Assembly: GCA_030065125.1 (NCBI GenBank)
Contig: JASJDM010000005.1
Span: 1-64,000 of the forward strand
Source: Lysobacterales bacterium
Lineage (GTDB): Bacteria; Pseudomonadota; Gammaproteobacteria; Xanthomonadales; SZUA-38
Length of the DNA: 64,000 nucleotides
Direction: 5' to 3'
The notes beneath the pieces were generated by a model. The model saw only the letters and a program-made list of their open reading frames with translations, had not been told where the DNA came from and did no database searches. Made by a program: the position numbers and the translations under genes. Positions 9,410 through 18,699 of this stretch are shown piece after piece. How positions within the stretch are numbered: the stretch's first letter is position 1; each line of letters begins with the position of its first letter.

Positions 9410-10321
9410 TCATTCCTGTCCACCCAACTCTTCTCCTTGCGCCTTGCGCCGAAACGCCAGGGTGCGCTGACTGGATACCCGCTGTACCAGCGGATTGCTC
9501 CAGAGGGTGACCTCGCCGGCCCCCAGGATCAGACAGCCTCCCGGCTTCAGACACGTCACCAGATGATTCAACAGCTCGTGTCTGCGAACGCGCGGAAAGT
9601 AAATCAGCACGTTCTGGCAATAAATCAGGTCCAGGCGGGTCATCGGCTGCCGCTGCACATCCAGCAGGTTCAGCACGGCGAATCCCACCCGTCGCTTCAA
9701 CCGATCCGCGACCCTGAAATGGTTATCGTCGAATCGTTCGCAATATTCCTGTCGATACTTCTCCGGAATCTCCTTAAGACGGCTGCTGGCATAAATTCCC
9801 TGCCTGCCTACCGCCAGCGCCGGTGGACTCACGTCCGATCCGGTGATTCCGAAGTAGAACGACTGCTCCTGGCGGCTGGTGAACTCATCGATCACCATCG
9901 CCAGGCTGTACACCTCTTCGCCCGTCGCGCATCCGATGCTCCAGGCATGGAATGCCTCGCTGGCGCCCTGCTCCAGGTACGCCGGCAGCAGCTGGTCCCG
10001 AACCAGGTCCAGCGACGGCGGGTGGCGAAAAAACCGGGTTTCGTGGACCGTCAGCCGATCCACCAGGACCGCCCACTCTTTCGCACCCTTGGGCCCGACC
10101 AGGCATTCGTCCCGGTAGCGGGCCAGGTTCCTGTAGCCCAGCTCCTGCAGTCGCATCCGCAGGTTGGTCTCCAGGAACAGCCGCCGGCTTGGCGGAACCA
10201 CTACGCCGGTTCGCTTTTCCAGCAGGTCCACCCAGCGCTGAAATTCGTGCTCGTCCATGACGACGCCACCACCCGCAGGTGGGACTGACGAATTCAACGC
10301 TTTGGCTTCATCACCGCCCAT
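9410..10321 (-). CDS. pilK: PilK, CheR-type chemoreceptor methyltransferase
   Basis: This is an S-adenosylmethionine-dependent methyltransferase of 303 residues that should methylate glutamates of PilJ, opposing ChpB. It has the CheR N-terminal helical domain (EFQRWVDLLEKRTG), the TRFFRHPPSLDLV segment typical of CheR, the SAM-binding WSIGCATGEEVYSLAM motif around residues 138-155, and LDLIYCQNVLIYF near 230. A second in-frame Met at 10258 (MDEHEFQRW) begins exactly at the conserved domain and may be the true start; about 282 residues would then remain. It sits between pilJ and chpA, as in Pseudomonas, with about 130-160 bases on either side, which is looser than the rest of the operon. Confidence 0.9.
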   Translation of the reverse strand: MGGDEAKALNSSVPPAGGGVVMDEHEFQRWVDLLEKRTGVVVPPSRRLFLETNLRMRLQELGYRNLARYRDECLVGPKGAKEWAVLVDRLTVHETRFFRHPPSLDLVRDQLLPAYLEQGASEAFHAWSIGCATGEEVYSLAMVIDEFTSRQEQSFYFGITGSDVSPPALAVGRQGIYASSRLKEIPEKYRQEYCERFDDNHFRVADRLKRRVGFAVLNLLDVQRQPMTRLDLIYCQNVLIYFPRVRRHELLNHLVTCLKPGGCLILGAGEVTLWSNPLVQRVSSQRTLAFRRKAQGEELGGQE

Positions 10322-10451
10322 GGCCTCCGTCCTGCCTTACCCCGTTAATGGATGAACGGCGAAAGCGTTTTCCTGTTCGGTGCCCTGCTTTGCCCGGCAC
10401 CGCTGGGCATAAACTCAATCCAGACCATCAACCCGTCATGGATTCGGGAAC

Positions 10452-12494
10452 TCAGGCCGGCAGCTTGAAGTCCGCTACCGAACGCCGCAGCTCTGCCGCC
10501 AGGTCCGCCAGGTGGCCAATGCTTTCGGCCGTCTGGCTGGTACCCGCTGAGGTCTGGGTGGTGATTTCCTGAATCACGTTCATGGTTCCCGAGATGTTGG
10601 TGGCTGCCGCCGACTGCTGGCGGGCCGCCTCCGAGATGTTTTGAATCAGGTCCGCGAGGTCATGAGATACCTTCTCGATCTCGCCCAGCGCTTCGCCGGC
10701 GTCCTCGGCCAGTCGAGCACCGCTGACCACTTCTGAGGTGGTCTGCTCCATGGAGATCACCGCCTCGTTGGTGTCGGCCTGAATCGTCTGCACCAGGGTT
10801 TCAATTCGCTTGGTCGCGTTGGACGCGCGTTCCGCCAGTCGCTGCACTTCGTCAGCAACCACCGCAAAACCACGACCGGCTTCACCCGCCGAGGCCGCCT
10901 GGATAGCGGCGTTCAGCGCGAGAATGTTGGTTTGTTCGGCGATGTCATTAATCAGTTCAACGATGTCGCCAATTTCCTGGGAGCTTTCACCCAGCCGCTT
11001 GATCCGCTTGGACGTTTCCTGGATCTGGTCGCGGATGTTGTCCATGCCGTCGATGGTCTGTCGCACCACTTCCGCGCCCTTGGCGGCGATGGCCACCGAG
11101 CGCTGCGCTACGTCCGCGGATTCGGCAGAGTTCTTGGAGACCTCGTCAATGGAGACGGCGATCTCGTTGATGGCCGCTGACGCTGATGTGATCTGCTGGG
11201 CCTGGTGCTCCGAGGCCTCCGCCAGGTGCATGGCCGTGGCCTGGGTTTCCTGGGCCGCCGAGGCCACCTGCACTGCGGTTTCGTTAATGGTGGTTACCAG
11301 GGAGCGCAGGGCTTCGATGGCAAAGTTGATGGAGTCCGCGATGGCACCGGTGATGTCTTCGGTCACCGTGGCTTTCACCGTCAGGTCACCCTCAGCGAGA
11401 GATCCCATTTCATCCAGCAGCCGCAGAATAGCCTCCTGGTTCCGCTGGTTCAGATCTTCCGTCACCTTGAAGCGTGCCCGCTGATCCCGGTACAGCAACC
11501 ACAGCAGCACCACCACCAGGAATATAGCGGCCAGGCCAAGGATGACGCCGAAACGGACCGATGGCCACAGGCGCTCACCTTCGGTCAGATCGGTATAGAC
11601 CTCCTGCAACGCGGCCGCATCATTCAGCAGCGTCTCCGAGTCGAAGAAGATGGCGTCGGACGCCCGCTTGACCTGCACCAGCTGGTCGGAAGCGCCGAGA
11701 ATACGCTGGGCGTTGGACTCGATATCGTTGTAGACCTGGAATACGCTGCCCAGCAGCTCCAGCGCTTCGGGGTTCTGGATGGGTCGAATACCCATGTCGT
11801 TATTGCCGTTGAGCAACCCGTCCAGCACATTGCGCAGGAAGTTGATGTCGTCTCCGAGCCCTTCCGCCGTGGTGCCCGCATCGATACCGCCGCTCAGAAT
11901 GACGTTAACCCGGCGCAGCATCTTGTCCGCCAGCGCCAGTGTTGCCGCGGACATGTAAATCTGCTGCGGGCGGGCATTGATGTCCCGGAGAACTTTTGCC
12001 ACCTCGTCCAGACGGCCCTGAAGCACCGGGATGTCGCCGGAAAACTGCTCCACCGTCTGGGACAGGTCGGTGACCACCGTGGACGCGGCCAGGATAGTAC
12101 GGACCTCGCCACTGATGCCGGTCCAGGTCTCTTCAACCAGCCGGTTGCGGGCGTCCGCGACCCCCTGCTCCGATGGGAGCGGGCTCAATCCTGATTCGGG
12201 CTGTCCCTCGGTCAGCTGGTCCAGGTTCCGCTGGATCTTGTCGCGGGTCTCCCGCAGCTGGTCGAAGGCGTCAAATGTTCCACCCGCCGCCTCGTTAGCG
12301 AACTTGGCGATCTGCTGGGACAGCACCTGAGTCTCGGTGATCAGGCCGAGATGCCGGCGCTGTTGCTCAGCCGCGTCGTTCAGGAAGACAAAGTTCAGGA
12401 TCAGACCCAGAAACACCGCCACCAGCAATGCAGCCAGGACGTACAGAAATGTGTTGGTTTCGCGCGCCTGCAAAGTTCCCGCTGCTGCACTCAT
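10452..12494 (-). CDS. pilJ: PilJ, type IV pilus chemoreceptor (MCP)
   Basis: This is a 680-residue methyl-accepting chemotaxis protein in the inner membrane. It has a first transmembrane helix at about residues 16-38, a periplasmic PilJ-type helical domain to about residue 300, a second transmembrane helix at about 308-330, a HAMP region and a cytoplasmic coiled-coil signalling hairpin. The hairpin tip carries the conserved NILALNAAIQAASAGEAGRG and FAVVADEVQRLAERA segments. Known role: in Pseudomonas, PilJ senses surface contact or pilus state and controls ChpA. Length is almost identical to the Pseudomonas protein. The start at 12494 follows a GGGGAGTTGATCC leader with a good Shine-Dalgarno. 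Confidence 0.95.
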   Translation of the reverse strand: MSAAAGTLQARETNTFLYVLAALLVAVFLGLILNFVFLNDAAEQQRRHLGLITETQVLSQQIAKFANEAAGGTFDAFDQLRETRDKIQRNLDQLTEGQPESGLSPLPSEQGVADARNRLVEETWTGISGEVRTILAASTVVTDLSQTVEQFSGDIPVLQGRLDEVAKVLRDINARPQQIYMSAATLALADKMLRRVNVILSGGIDAGTTAEGLGDDINFLRNVLDGLLNGNNDMGIRPIQNPEALELLGSVFQVYNDIESNAQRILGASDQLVQVKRASDAIFFDSETLLNDAAALQEVYTDLTEGERLWPSVRFGVILGLAAIFLVVVLLWLLYRDQRARFKVTEDLNQRNQEAILRLLDEMGSLAEGDLTVKATVTEDITGAIADSINFAIEALRSLVTTINETAVQVASAAQETQATAMHLAEASEHQAQQITSASAAINEIAVSIDEVSKNSAESADVAQRSVAIAAKGAEVVRQTIDGMDNIRDQIQETSKRIKRLGESSQEIGDIVELINDIAEQTNILALNAAIQAASAGEAGRGFAVVADEVQRLAERASNATKRIETLVQTIQADTNEAVISMEQTTSEVVSGARLAEDAGEALGEIEKVSHDLADLIQNISEAARQQSAAATNISGTMNVIQEITTQTSAGTSQTAESIGHLADLAAELRRSVADFKLPA

Positions 12495-12554
12495 GGATCA
12501 ACTCCCCGCTTTGTCTCTGTCGCTCTGTTTTTATCTGTGTACATGTCGCCTGCT

Positions 12555-13088
12555 TCAGGCCGCGGCCTGCATAAATTCCGGGTTGTTGACCAGCTTGGCA
12601 ACGTTGAACGCCCCCCAGAAATCTTCACTCTTGTGGTACTCACGGGTGACATACCGGCCAACATCCTGCTCTTCGAAATACGAACCGTCCGTTTCTTCTT
12701 CCTCAAGAAAATGCCGCTGCCCCTGGACCTCGTCGATCAGCAGCCCGACAACGCCGCCCTGCTGCTGCACCACCAGCACCCTGGAGTACTTTGTGACCGA
12801 CGTGCGGTCACCTCCCAGGAACTGGCGCATGTCCACGATGGGCACCAGGGTGCCGCGGATGTTTGCCACGCCCAGGACCCAGGCCTTGGAACCTGGCACC
12901 AGCGTGTAGGACGGGATGGTCAGAATCTCCACCACGTCGGCAATCTCGATCACCAGGTTGATATCCACCACCTTGAAGGCAATGCCGGACCATGAACCCT
13001 GGGCCATGGCCTGTTCCGGCAGACCCACGGCATGCACCAGGGATCGCTTCTCAAAATCTCTCAGGGTGTCAAATGCCGCTTCTGCCAT
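12555..13088 (-). CDS. pilI: PilI, CheW-like adaptor
   Basis: This is a 177-residue CheW-domain protein that should couple PilJ to ChpA. CheW core features are visible, for example WVLGVANIRGTLVPIVDMRQFLGG and the later VVQQQGGVVGLLIDEV. The N-terminal 30 residues carry the FEKRSLVHAVGLPEQ segment seen in PilI proteins. It lies 13 bases after pilH and 60 bases before pilJ in the operon. The length equals that of Pseudomonas PilI to within a residue or two. ChpC at the other end of the operon is the second CheW-type adaptor. Confidence 0.92.
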   Translation of the reverse strand: MAEAAFDTLRDFEKRSLVHAVGLPEQAMAQGSWSGIAFKVVDINLVIEIADVVEILTIPSYTLVPGSKAWVLGVANIRGTLVPIVDMRQFLGGDRTSVTKYSRVLVVQQQGGVVGLLIDEVQGQRHFLEEEETDGSYFEEQDVGRYVTREYHKSEDFWGAFNVAKLVNNPEFMQAAA

Positions 13089-13101
13089 AGTCGTCCCCCG
13101 C

Positions 13102-13467
13102 TCAGCTCTCCAGCGCGACTTTGATCTTGCGCAACAGCACCGAGTCCTTGACCGGCTTGGTCAGGTAATCCTTGGCGCCCTGGCGCAGGCCCCATACCCG
13201 GTCTGTTTCCATGGTCTTGGTGCTGACAATAATGACCGGGATGTCCGACGTCTGGGGATCCCGGCTCAGGGTTCGCGTTGCCTGGAAACCGTTCATTCCG
13301 GGCATGATGACGTCCATCAGGATCAGCTCGGGCTGACTGGAACGGGCCTTCTCAATGCCTTCCTCGGCATTGGCGGCTGACTCCACCTCAAAGCCGTTGC
13401 GCTCCAGCATCTTGGTGAAAATGTGGACGTCGGTCGGCGAGTCGTCGATGATCAGTATGCGGGCCAT
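13102..13467 (-). CDS. pilH: PilH, CheY-like response regulator
   Basis: This is a 121-residue stand-alone receiver domain. The acidic pocket Asp8-Asp9, the phospho-acceptor Asp52 (LILMDVIMPG) and Lys104 (YLTKPV) are all in place. Known role: in Pseudomonas, PilH is one of two regulators phosphorylated by ChpA and is linked to pilus retraction or to acting as a phosphate sink. There is no output domain. It is 20 bases downstream of pilG and 13 bases upstream of pilI, so it is clearly co-transcribed. Confidence 0.93.
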   Translation of the reverse strand: MARILIIDDSPTDVHIFTKMLERNGFEVESAANAEEGIEKARSSQPELILMDVIMPGMNGFQATRTLSRDPQTSDIPVIIVSTKTMETDRVWGLRQGAKDYLTKPVKDSVLLRKIKVALES

Positions 13468-13487
13468 GAACCTCCCCCTACAGAAGC

Positions 13488-13916
13488 TTAGCCTTCTCCC
13501 TCCGGCGACACCTCGGACCCATCATCCACGTGGGCACGAATGGCACCGAGCAATTCGTCCCGTGTGAAGGGTTTAGTCAGGTATTGCTCTGACCCGACAA
13601 TGCGCCCGCGGGCCTTGTCGAACAGACCATCTTTGCTGGACAGCATGATGACCGGGGTCGACTTGAATACTCGGTTGTTCTTGATCAGGGCGCAGGTCTG
13701 ATAACCGTCCAGCCGCGGCATCATGATGTCCACGAATATAATGTTGGGCTGGTGATCGGAAATCTTGGACAGCGCTTCAAACCCGTCCGTGGCCGTCACC
13801 ACATCACATCCTTCCTTCTTGAGAAGGGTTTCGGCTGTTCTGCGGATGGTCTTGCTGTCGTCAATGACCATCACTTTCAGCCCTTCCAGCCCGCTTCTTT
13901 CCGGTGCTGCGTCCAC
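13488..13916 (-). CDS. pilG: PilG, CheY-like response regulator
   Basis: This is a 142-residue stand-alone receiver and the first gene of the pil-chp operon. Asp19-Asp20, phospho-acceptor Asp63 (IIFVDIMMPRLDG) and Lys115 (YLTKPF) are conserved. Known role: PilG is the main output of the Pil-Chp pathway, promoting pilus extension and, in Pseudomonas, cAMP synthesis. It is divergent from gshB across a 296-base spacer that contains a good sigma-70-like promoter for this operon. The two receivers pilG and pilH are consecutive, as in other species. Confidence 0.93.
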   Translation of the reverse strand: MDAAPERSGLEGLKVMVIDDSKTIRRTAETLLKKEGCDVVTATDGFEALSKISDHQPNIIFVDIMMPRLDGYQTCALIKNNRVFKSTPVIMLSSKDGLFDKARGRIVGSEQYLTKPFTRDELLGAIRAHVDDGSEVSPEGEG

Positions 13917-13964
13917 GACGTCCCCCGTGAGTAACCAAGTCTATTAGGCGCGATTATCCAAGCC

Positions 13965-13994
13965 TGTTTACCGAATCTTCAGTAGCCATGTCAA
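13965..13994 (-). promoter_or_regulatory. Probable sigma-70 promoter of the pil-chp operon
   Basis: On the minus strand a perfect TTGACA (13989-13994) is followed after 18 bases by TAAACA (13965-13970). Transcription would begin near 13957, about 40 bases before the pilG start. Read by eye only. Confidence 0.45.
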
Positions 13995-14212
13995 GTTATT
14001 TGCCTAAGTAACTCAACATATTGCACTTTTTTCATGCCTCGTAGCGGAGTTTTTGGTCCGCATCTGTGATGCTCGTCACGTCCTGAGAAGTCAGTTCAAA
14101 CGGGACGCCGGCAACGATTCGGAAACGATGGCGTGGAAGTGCGTGTTACTATAGCACCGGCGTCTATTTCCGCGCCGCGGCCGACTAAAACAATTGTTAC
14201 GGAGAATCAGGG

Positions 14213-15187
14213 GTGACTGACGGGGAACCCGTGGGCGATCCGCTCAAAATCGGGGTGGTGATGGACCCCATCCAATCCATCAATATCAAGAAAGACTCCA
14301 CCTTTGCCATGTTGCTGGAAGCCCAGCGGCGGGGGCATACCCTTGCCTATATGGAACCGGGCAACCTGTGGGTGGACCAGGGCGACCCGTGGGGTCATCA
14401 GCGCCCCCTGACGGTAGAGGACAACCCGGCGGGCTGGTTCCAGCTGGGCGATGCCGTGGCCACGCCGCTGGCGGAACTGGACGTCATACTGATGCGCAAG
14501 GATCCACCCTTTGACATCGAGTACGTGTTTGACACCTACGTGCTGGAGCGGGCGGAACAGGCCGGCGTGCTGGTTGTCAACCGACCGGCCGCCCTGCGCG
14601 ACATCAACGAAAAGGCCTATATTGCGTGGTTCCCCGACCTGACGCCTCAGACCCTGATCGCCAGAGACCGGCAGGTACTGAAGGATTTCGTACATGCCCA
14701 GGGCGACGCCGTGATCAAGCCGCTGGGCGGCATGGGCGGAGAATCCATATTCAAGGTATCCAGCGCCGATTCCAATTTGAACGTAATCCTGGAAACCGTC
14801 AGTCACGACGGGCGCAAGCTGATCATGGCCCAGGGTTATGTGCAGGAGATCACAGAAGGCGACAAGCGCGTCCTTATAGTGAACGGCGAGCCGATCCCAT
14901 ACGCCCTGGCCCGAATTCCCGCCGCGGATGATTTCCGGGGCAACCTGGCCAAGGGCGGTACGGGCAAAGCCGTGCCCCTGAGCGAGGCTGACCTGGCCAT
15001 TGCCAGCCGGGTCGGGCCGGTGCTCAAGGAAAAGGGCGTGCTGTTTGCCGGCATCGACGTAATTGGAGACCGCCTGACGGAAATCAACGTGACTTCTCCC
15101 ACCTGCATTCGAGAACTTGACGCGGCCCACGATCTGAATATCGCCGGGCAGCTGTTCGAGGTCATCGAGGACATCCGGCGACAGTGA
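14213..15187 (+). CDS. gshB: Glutathione synthetase
   Basis: This enzyme joins gamma-glutamylcysteine and glycine using ATP, the last step of glutathione synthesis, in the cytoplasm. The 324-residue sequence is typical throughout. The N-terminal IGVVMDPIQSINIKKDST segment, the DPPFD motif, the ATP-grasp region (VIKPLGGMGGESIF) and the C-terminal EINVTSPTCIRELD are all seen. The GTG start at 14213 follows a GGAG at 14201-14204. A later ATG at 14261 would remove conserved residues. It overlaps tonB by four bases (GTGA), implying translational coupling. It is divergent from pilG, the same arrangement as in Pseudomonas. Confidence 0.95.
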   Translation: MTDGEPVGDPLKIGVVMDPIQSINIKKDSTFAMLLEAQRRGHTLAYMEPGNLWVDQGDPWGHQRPLTVEDNPAGWFQLGDAVATPLAELDVILMRKDPPFDIEYVFDTYVLERAEQAGVLVVNRPAALRDINEKAYIAWFPDLTPQTLIARDRQVLKDFVHAQGDAVIKPLGGMGGESIFKVSSADSNLNVILETVSHDGRKLIMAQGYVQEITEGDKRVLIVNGEPIPYALARIPAADDFRGNLAKGGTGKAVPLSEADLAIASRVGPVLKEKGVLFAGIDVIGDRLTEINVTSPTCIRELDAAHDLNIAGQLFEVIEDIRRQ

Positions 15188-16056
15188 GTGAAGCCGATCC
15201 CATAACCACGGACGATCGCCTCAGCGTCACGGTGGTGTTCGCCCTGATGCTGCACGCGGTGGTCGTGCTTGGGGTGAGCTTCACCTACGAGGAACCCGAT
15301 ACACCCGATAATCTGCCATCGCTGGACGTCATCCTGGTCCAACGCAAGAGCGAAACGCCTCCCGACGAGGCGGATTACCTGGCCCAGGCTTCCCAGGTCG
15401 GCGGCGGCACCGAGGTGGAAAAAGTCAGGCCCCAAAGCCCGATCACCGGTCAATTGCCCAAACCTGATCCGGGTATCGCGCCGGCACCGACCCAGCCATC
15501 CACACCGAACCCACAAAAACCATCACCAGCGGACCTGCTGACCCGGCAAGACTCCACCACTCGCGTCGTCAAGACCGAGGAGCAGAAACCCATCCCGGAC
15601 ACTGAAACCCCCACGGCCAGGGAACTGATCGATCGCAGCGTGGAAATCGCCCGGCTGGAAGCCGAGATCGGCCGGGAGCTGCAGGCCTACGCAAGACGTC
15701 CGCGGCGCAAGTTTATTTCTGCCAACACCCGGGAATTTGAATTTGCCAGCTACATGCAGGCCTGGGTGGCCAAGGTGGAGCGGATTGGCAACCTCAACTA
15801 CCCCAGCGAAGCCCGGCGCCGGGACCTGGAAGGCAGCCTGGTATTGACCGTGGCCATCAGCCGCGACGGCAGCGTCGAAAGCATCGACATTATTCAGCCC
15901 TCGGGCTTCCCGGTCCTGGACGACGCGGCCATCCGCATAGTCCGTCTGGGCGCGCCCTATGCGCCTTTGCCTGCAACAATGCGCGAATCGGTCGATATTC
16001 TTCATATCACCCGGACCTGGCAGTTTCTGCCCGGGAACGTATTGCGACACAATTAG
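15184..16056 (+). CDS. tonB: TonB-family energy transducer (TonB3-like)
   Basis: This 290-residue protein has one N-terminal transmembrane helix (about residues 15-32), a Pro-rich periplasmic linker (about 75-120) and a C-terminal TonB domain (about 195-285; YPSEARRRDLEGSLVL, then SGFPVLDDAAIRIV). TonB proteins transmit the ExbBD proton-motive energy to outer-membrane receptors. No exbBD genes are nearby. Position between gshB and yqgE matches Pseudomonas tonB3, which has been tied to pilus assembly and twitching, so a role in pili rather than iron uptake is a fair inference. Its GTG start overlaps the gshB stop (GTGA). The linker lacks the long (EP)n(KP)n run of classical TonB. Confidence 0.85.
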   Translation: MSEADPITTDDRLSVTVVFALMLHAVVVLGVSFTYEEPDTPDNLPSLDVILVQRKSETPPDEADYLAQASQVGGGTEVEKVRPQSPITGQLPKPDPGIAPAPTQPSTPNPQKPSPADLLTRQDSTTRVVKTEEQKPIPDTETPTARELIDRSVEIARLEAEIGRELQAYARRPRRKFISANTREFEFASYMQAWVAKVERIGNLNYPSEARRRDLEGSLVLTVAISRDGSVESIDIIQPSGFPVLDDAAIRIVRLGAPYAPLPATMRESVDILHITRTWQFLPGNVLRHN

Positions 16057-16139
16057 CGTAACTGGTACGAACTTAACGCGCAGTGCACCAGTCGAAGTCA
16101 TTATGACCAGCAAACACCGCAAAACGACGCAACAGGATG

Positions 16140-16171
16140 TTGACATTTGGGCCTCACCCCTGGGGTATGAT
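16140..16171 (+). promoter_or_regulatory. Possible promoter before yqgE
   Basis: TTGACA (16140-16145) and TATGAT (16166-16171) are separated by 20 bases, longer than ideal. A transcript from here would start almost at the yqgE ATG at 16178 and be nearly leaderless. It lies in the 121-base gap after tonB. Confidence 0.3.
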
Positions 16172-16177
16172 GAAACC

Positions 16178-16744
16178 ATGGCAGCCAGTGATTACATGAA
16201 CAACCAGTTCCTGATTGCCATGCCGGGCATGGAGGACCCCAATTTCTCACGCTCGGTCACTTACGTCTGCCAGCACAACGCCTCCGGTGCCCTGGGTATC
16301 ACTATCAACCGCTCGTCGGACCTGACCGTGGGTGACGTACTGGAGCAGCTGGAGATCAAGATTGAATCCCCCCGCTGGGCGGATGAGCCGGTACTGATCG
16401 GCGGCCCCGTCCACCAGGACCGGGGGTTCGTGCTGCACAACCGCTCCAGCGACGAATGGAGCTCAAGCTTCACCGTCACTCCCGAGATTGCCCTGACCAC
16501 GTCCAAGGACATCCTCGAAGCCATGGCCCAGGGCAGTGGTCCCGACCAGGCCATCCTGGCACTGGGCTACGCCGGCTGGTCTGCCGGTCAGCTGGAGTCC
16601 GAGATCCTGCAGAACGCCTGGCTGCATACCTCCCTGGACACCCAGATCCTGTTCGATTCACCCCTGACCGAGCGCTGGCACGAAGCCGCCGCGGCACTGG
16701 GCGTGGACATCGACATGCTGACCGGCGCGGCAGGACACGCCTGA
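16178..16744 (+). CDS. yqgE: YqgE/AlgH family protein (UPF0301)
   Basis: This is a cytoplasmic protein of the YqgE/AlgH (DUF179) family whose biochemical role is unknown. From the ATG at 16178 it has 188 residues, the usual family length, starting just before the conserved NNQFLIAMPGMEDPNFSRSV. Other family signatures are GALGITINR, VLIGGPVHQDRGFVLH and ALGYAGWSAGQLESEI. The frame stays open upstream to 15959 but those residues overlap tonB and are not family-like. Met at 16103 is a less likely alternative, and 16196 is also possible. It lies between tonB and ruvX, an arrangement conserved in many gammaproteobacteria. Confidence 0.9.
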   Translation: MAASDYMNNQFLIAMPGMEDPNFSRSVTYVCQHNASGALGITINRSSDLTVGDVLEQLEIKIESPRWADEPVLIGGPVHQDRGFVLHNRSSDEWSSSFTVTPEIALTTSKDILEAMAQGSGPDQAILALGYAGWSAGQLESEILQNAWLHTSLDTQILFDSPLTERWHEAAAALGVDIDMLTGAAGHA

Positions 16745-16783
16745 TCCTGATCGGCCGACCGGGTTCGCGCCAACGGCGAACGG

Positions 16784-17227
16784 ATGAGCCGGCTGTCTGA
16801 CTCGCCCACAGTCCTCTGCTTCGACTACGGCCTGCGCCGAACCGGGGCCGCCGTTGGTCAGCAGCTCACCGGAACGGCAACGCCGCTCAAGGTATTCACC
16901 AGCCCAACCCGCCGGCAGGGCTGGGAGGTGATTGAACAACTCCTGGAAGAATGGCAACCTGACGCGCTGGTTGTGGGCGTCCCGCTGACCGGAAGCGGCC
17001 AGGAACAGCCCATGACGGAGAAGGCCCGGCGTTTTGCCCGCCAGCTGGAAGGCCGGTTCGGGCTGCCGGTGCATGAAGCCGAGGAACGCTACTCCTCCCG
17101 CGAAGCCCAGGACCGGCATCGGCGCGCACGTTCCGCCGGAAACGCCCGGCGGCGGGAAGCCGCCAGGGAGGACGCGGTAGCCGCACAAATCATTCTGGAG
17201 GCCTGGTTTGCCAGCCAACCCGACTGA
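16784..17227 (+). CDS. ruvX: RuvX/YqgF Holliday-junction resolvase-like protein
   Basis: This is an RNase H-fold protein of 147 residues, known in other bacteria as a putative Holliday junction resolvase or pre-16S rRNA processing nuclease (YqgF). The N-terminal CFDYGLRRTGAAVG motif carries the first catalytic Asp. VVGVPLTGSGQ and the HEAEERYSS region (second acidic residue) follow, and EDAVAAQIILEAW carries the last conserved Asp. It sits 39 bases after yqgE and overlaps pyrR by 20 bases, so the yqgE-ruvX-pyrR-pyrB-pyrC' genes look like one transcription unit. Confidence 0.9.
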   Translation: MSRLSDSPTVLCFDYGLRRTGAAVGQQLTGTATPLKVFTSPTRRQGWEVIEQLLEEWQPDALVVGVPLTGSGQEQPMTEKARRFARQLEGRFGLPVHEAEERYSSREAQDRHRRARSAGNARRREAAREDAVAAQIILEAWFASQPD

Positions 17228-17735
17228 ACAAGTTTACCTGCCGGATATGGCCTCGCTGCTGGAGACTTTTGTCGAGCAGGTCGAGAACCTGCTGGAGGGG
17301 ATAGAGCAACCCGTCATCGTGGGCATCCACACCGGCGGGCTGTGGCTGGCCCAGTACCTGGCCCGGAAGCGCGGCGACGGGGGCAGCGTGGGCGAACTGG
17401 ACATCGGCTTCCACCGGGACGACTTCGACGCCAGGGGACTGACCAAACCCATCCGCCCCTCCCGCATCGACGGCACCCTGGAAGGGCAGACGGTGCTGCT
17501 GGTGGATGACGTCATCCATACCGGCCGGACCACCCGGGCCGCCATCAATTCTCTGTATGATTTCGGCCGGCCGGGCCGGATCCTGCTGGCGGTGCTGGTG
17601 GACCGCTCCGGCCGGGAGTTGCCGATCCAGCCAGACGCGTCAGCCATCGACCTGGAGCTGCCGGAACATTGCCATATCCGGCTCAGCGGCCCGGATCCGC
17701 TGGCGCTGCGGGTTACCGGAGGACCGAATGGCTGA
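17208..17735 (+). CDS. pyrR: PyrR, bifunctional pyrimidine regulator / uracil phosphoribosyltransferase
   Basis: This is a 175-residue type I phosphoribosyltransferase-fold protein. The PRPP-binding motif [17 protein letters not shown] is clear near residues 96-113, and [10 protein letters not shown] marks the first loop. In Gram-positive bacteria PyrR is an mRNA-binding attenuator. In pseudomonads its role is less certain. The TTG start at 17208 has a TGGAGG Shine-Dalgarno (17196-17201) inside ruvX. Met at 17247 is an alternative start. It overlaps pyrB by eight bases. No attenuator leader of the Bacillus type is apparent. Confidence 0.88.
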   Translation: MPANPTEQVYLPDMASLLETFVEQVENLLEGIEQPVIVGIHTGGLWLAQYLARKRGDGGSVGELDIGFHRDDFDARGLTKPIRPSRIDGTLEGQTVLLVDDVIHTGRTTRAAINSLYDFGRPGRILLAVLVDRSGRELPIQPDASAIDLELPEHCHIRLSGPDPLALRVTGGPNG

Positions 17736-18699
17736 ACTCCAGCTTCGTCCGGACGGCCGGCTGCGCCATTTCCTGTCCATCGAAGGCCTGAACCAGCCCC
17801 TGCTGAGCGAGGTGCTGGATACAGCGGAGTCTTTTCGCAAAGCGGCATTCCAGCAGGTCAGGAAGCTGCCTCTGCTGCGCGGCAAAACCGTCATTAACCT
17901 GTTTTTCGAGCCCAGCACCCGGACCCGAACAACATTTGAGCTGGCTGCCCGGCGCCTGTCGGCCGATGTGGTCAATATCGACGTGGCGGCATCATCCACC
18001 ACCAAGGGTGAAACCCTGCTGGATACCCTGCGCACCCTGGAAGCCATGCATTGTGATCTGTTCGTGGTACGCCACGGGCTCAGTGGTGCTGCCCACTTTT
18101 TTGCCCAGCATGCGCCGGAGGGGGTATCGGTGCTGAATGCCGGCGACGGCCGGCACTCCCACCCCACCCAGGCCATGCTCGACCTGTTCACCATCCGTCG
18201 GCACCGCCCGGACCTGGACCGGCTCAAGGTGGTGATTGTCGGCGACATCCTTCACTCCCGGGTCGCCCGCTCCCAGATTCACGCGCTGAATCTGTTTGGT
18301 GTACCGGAGATCCGAGTGGTGGCACCGGCAACGCTGCTGCCCGTGGACGTGGAAACCATGGGAGTCCACATCTACAACGACTTTGACGCCGCCATTGATG
18401 GTGCCGATGTTGTGATCATGCTGCGTCTGCAGCGGGAGCGCATGCACGGACCGCTGCTGTCCAGCAAAGATGAATACTTCCGCCGCTTCGGACTGACCGA
18501 AAAGCGCCTGGCCCGCGCCCGGCCGAATTGCCTGGTGATGCACCCGGGCCCCATGAACCGGGGCGTCGAGATCGAATCCAGCATAGCCGACGGCGCGCAG
18601 TCGGTCATCCTGGAGCAGGTGTCCAATGGCCTGGCCATTCGCATGGCGGTCATGGCGATGGCCCTGGGGTCGCGCGACCCCGGCGAGGGGAAGGCGTGA
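17728..18699 (+). CDS. pyrB: Aspartate carbamoyltransferase catalytic subunit
   Basis: This enzyme condenses carbamoyl phosphate and aspartate in pyrimidine synthesis. The protein has 323 residues from ATG 17728, preceded by GGAGGA at 17718-17723. The carbamoyl-phosphate motif [13 protein letters not shown], the [12 protein letters not shown] segment and [11 protein letters not shown] are intact. No pyrI regulatory subunit follows. Instead the next gene is a dead dihydroorotase homologue (pyrC'), the pairing known from Pseudomonas, in which ATCase forms a PyrB6-PyrC'6 dodecamer. The 8-base overlap with pyrR and 4-base overlap with pyrC' suggest translational coupling. Confidence 0.95.
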   Translation: MAELQLRPDGRLRHFLSIEGLNQPLLSEVLDTAESFRKAAFQQVRKLPLLRGKTVINLFFEPSTRTRTTFELAARRLSADVVNIDVAASSTTKGETLLDTLRTLEAMHCDLFVVRHGLSGAAHFFAQHAPEGVSVLNAGDGRHSHPTQAMLDLFTIRRHRPDLDRLKVVIVGDILHSRVARSQIHALNLFGVPEIRVVAPATLLPVDVETMGVHIYNDFDAAIDGADVVIMLRLQRERMHGPLLSSKDEYFRRFGLTEKRLARARPNCLVMHPGPMNRGVEIESSIADGAQSVILEQVSNGLAIRMAVMAMALGSRDPGEGKA

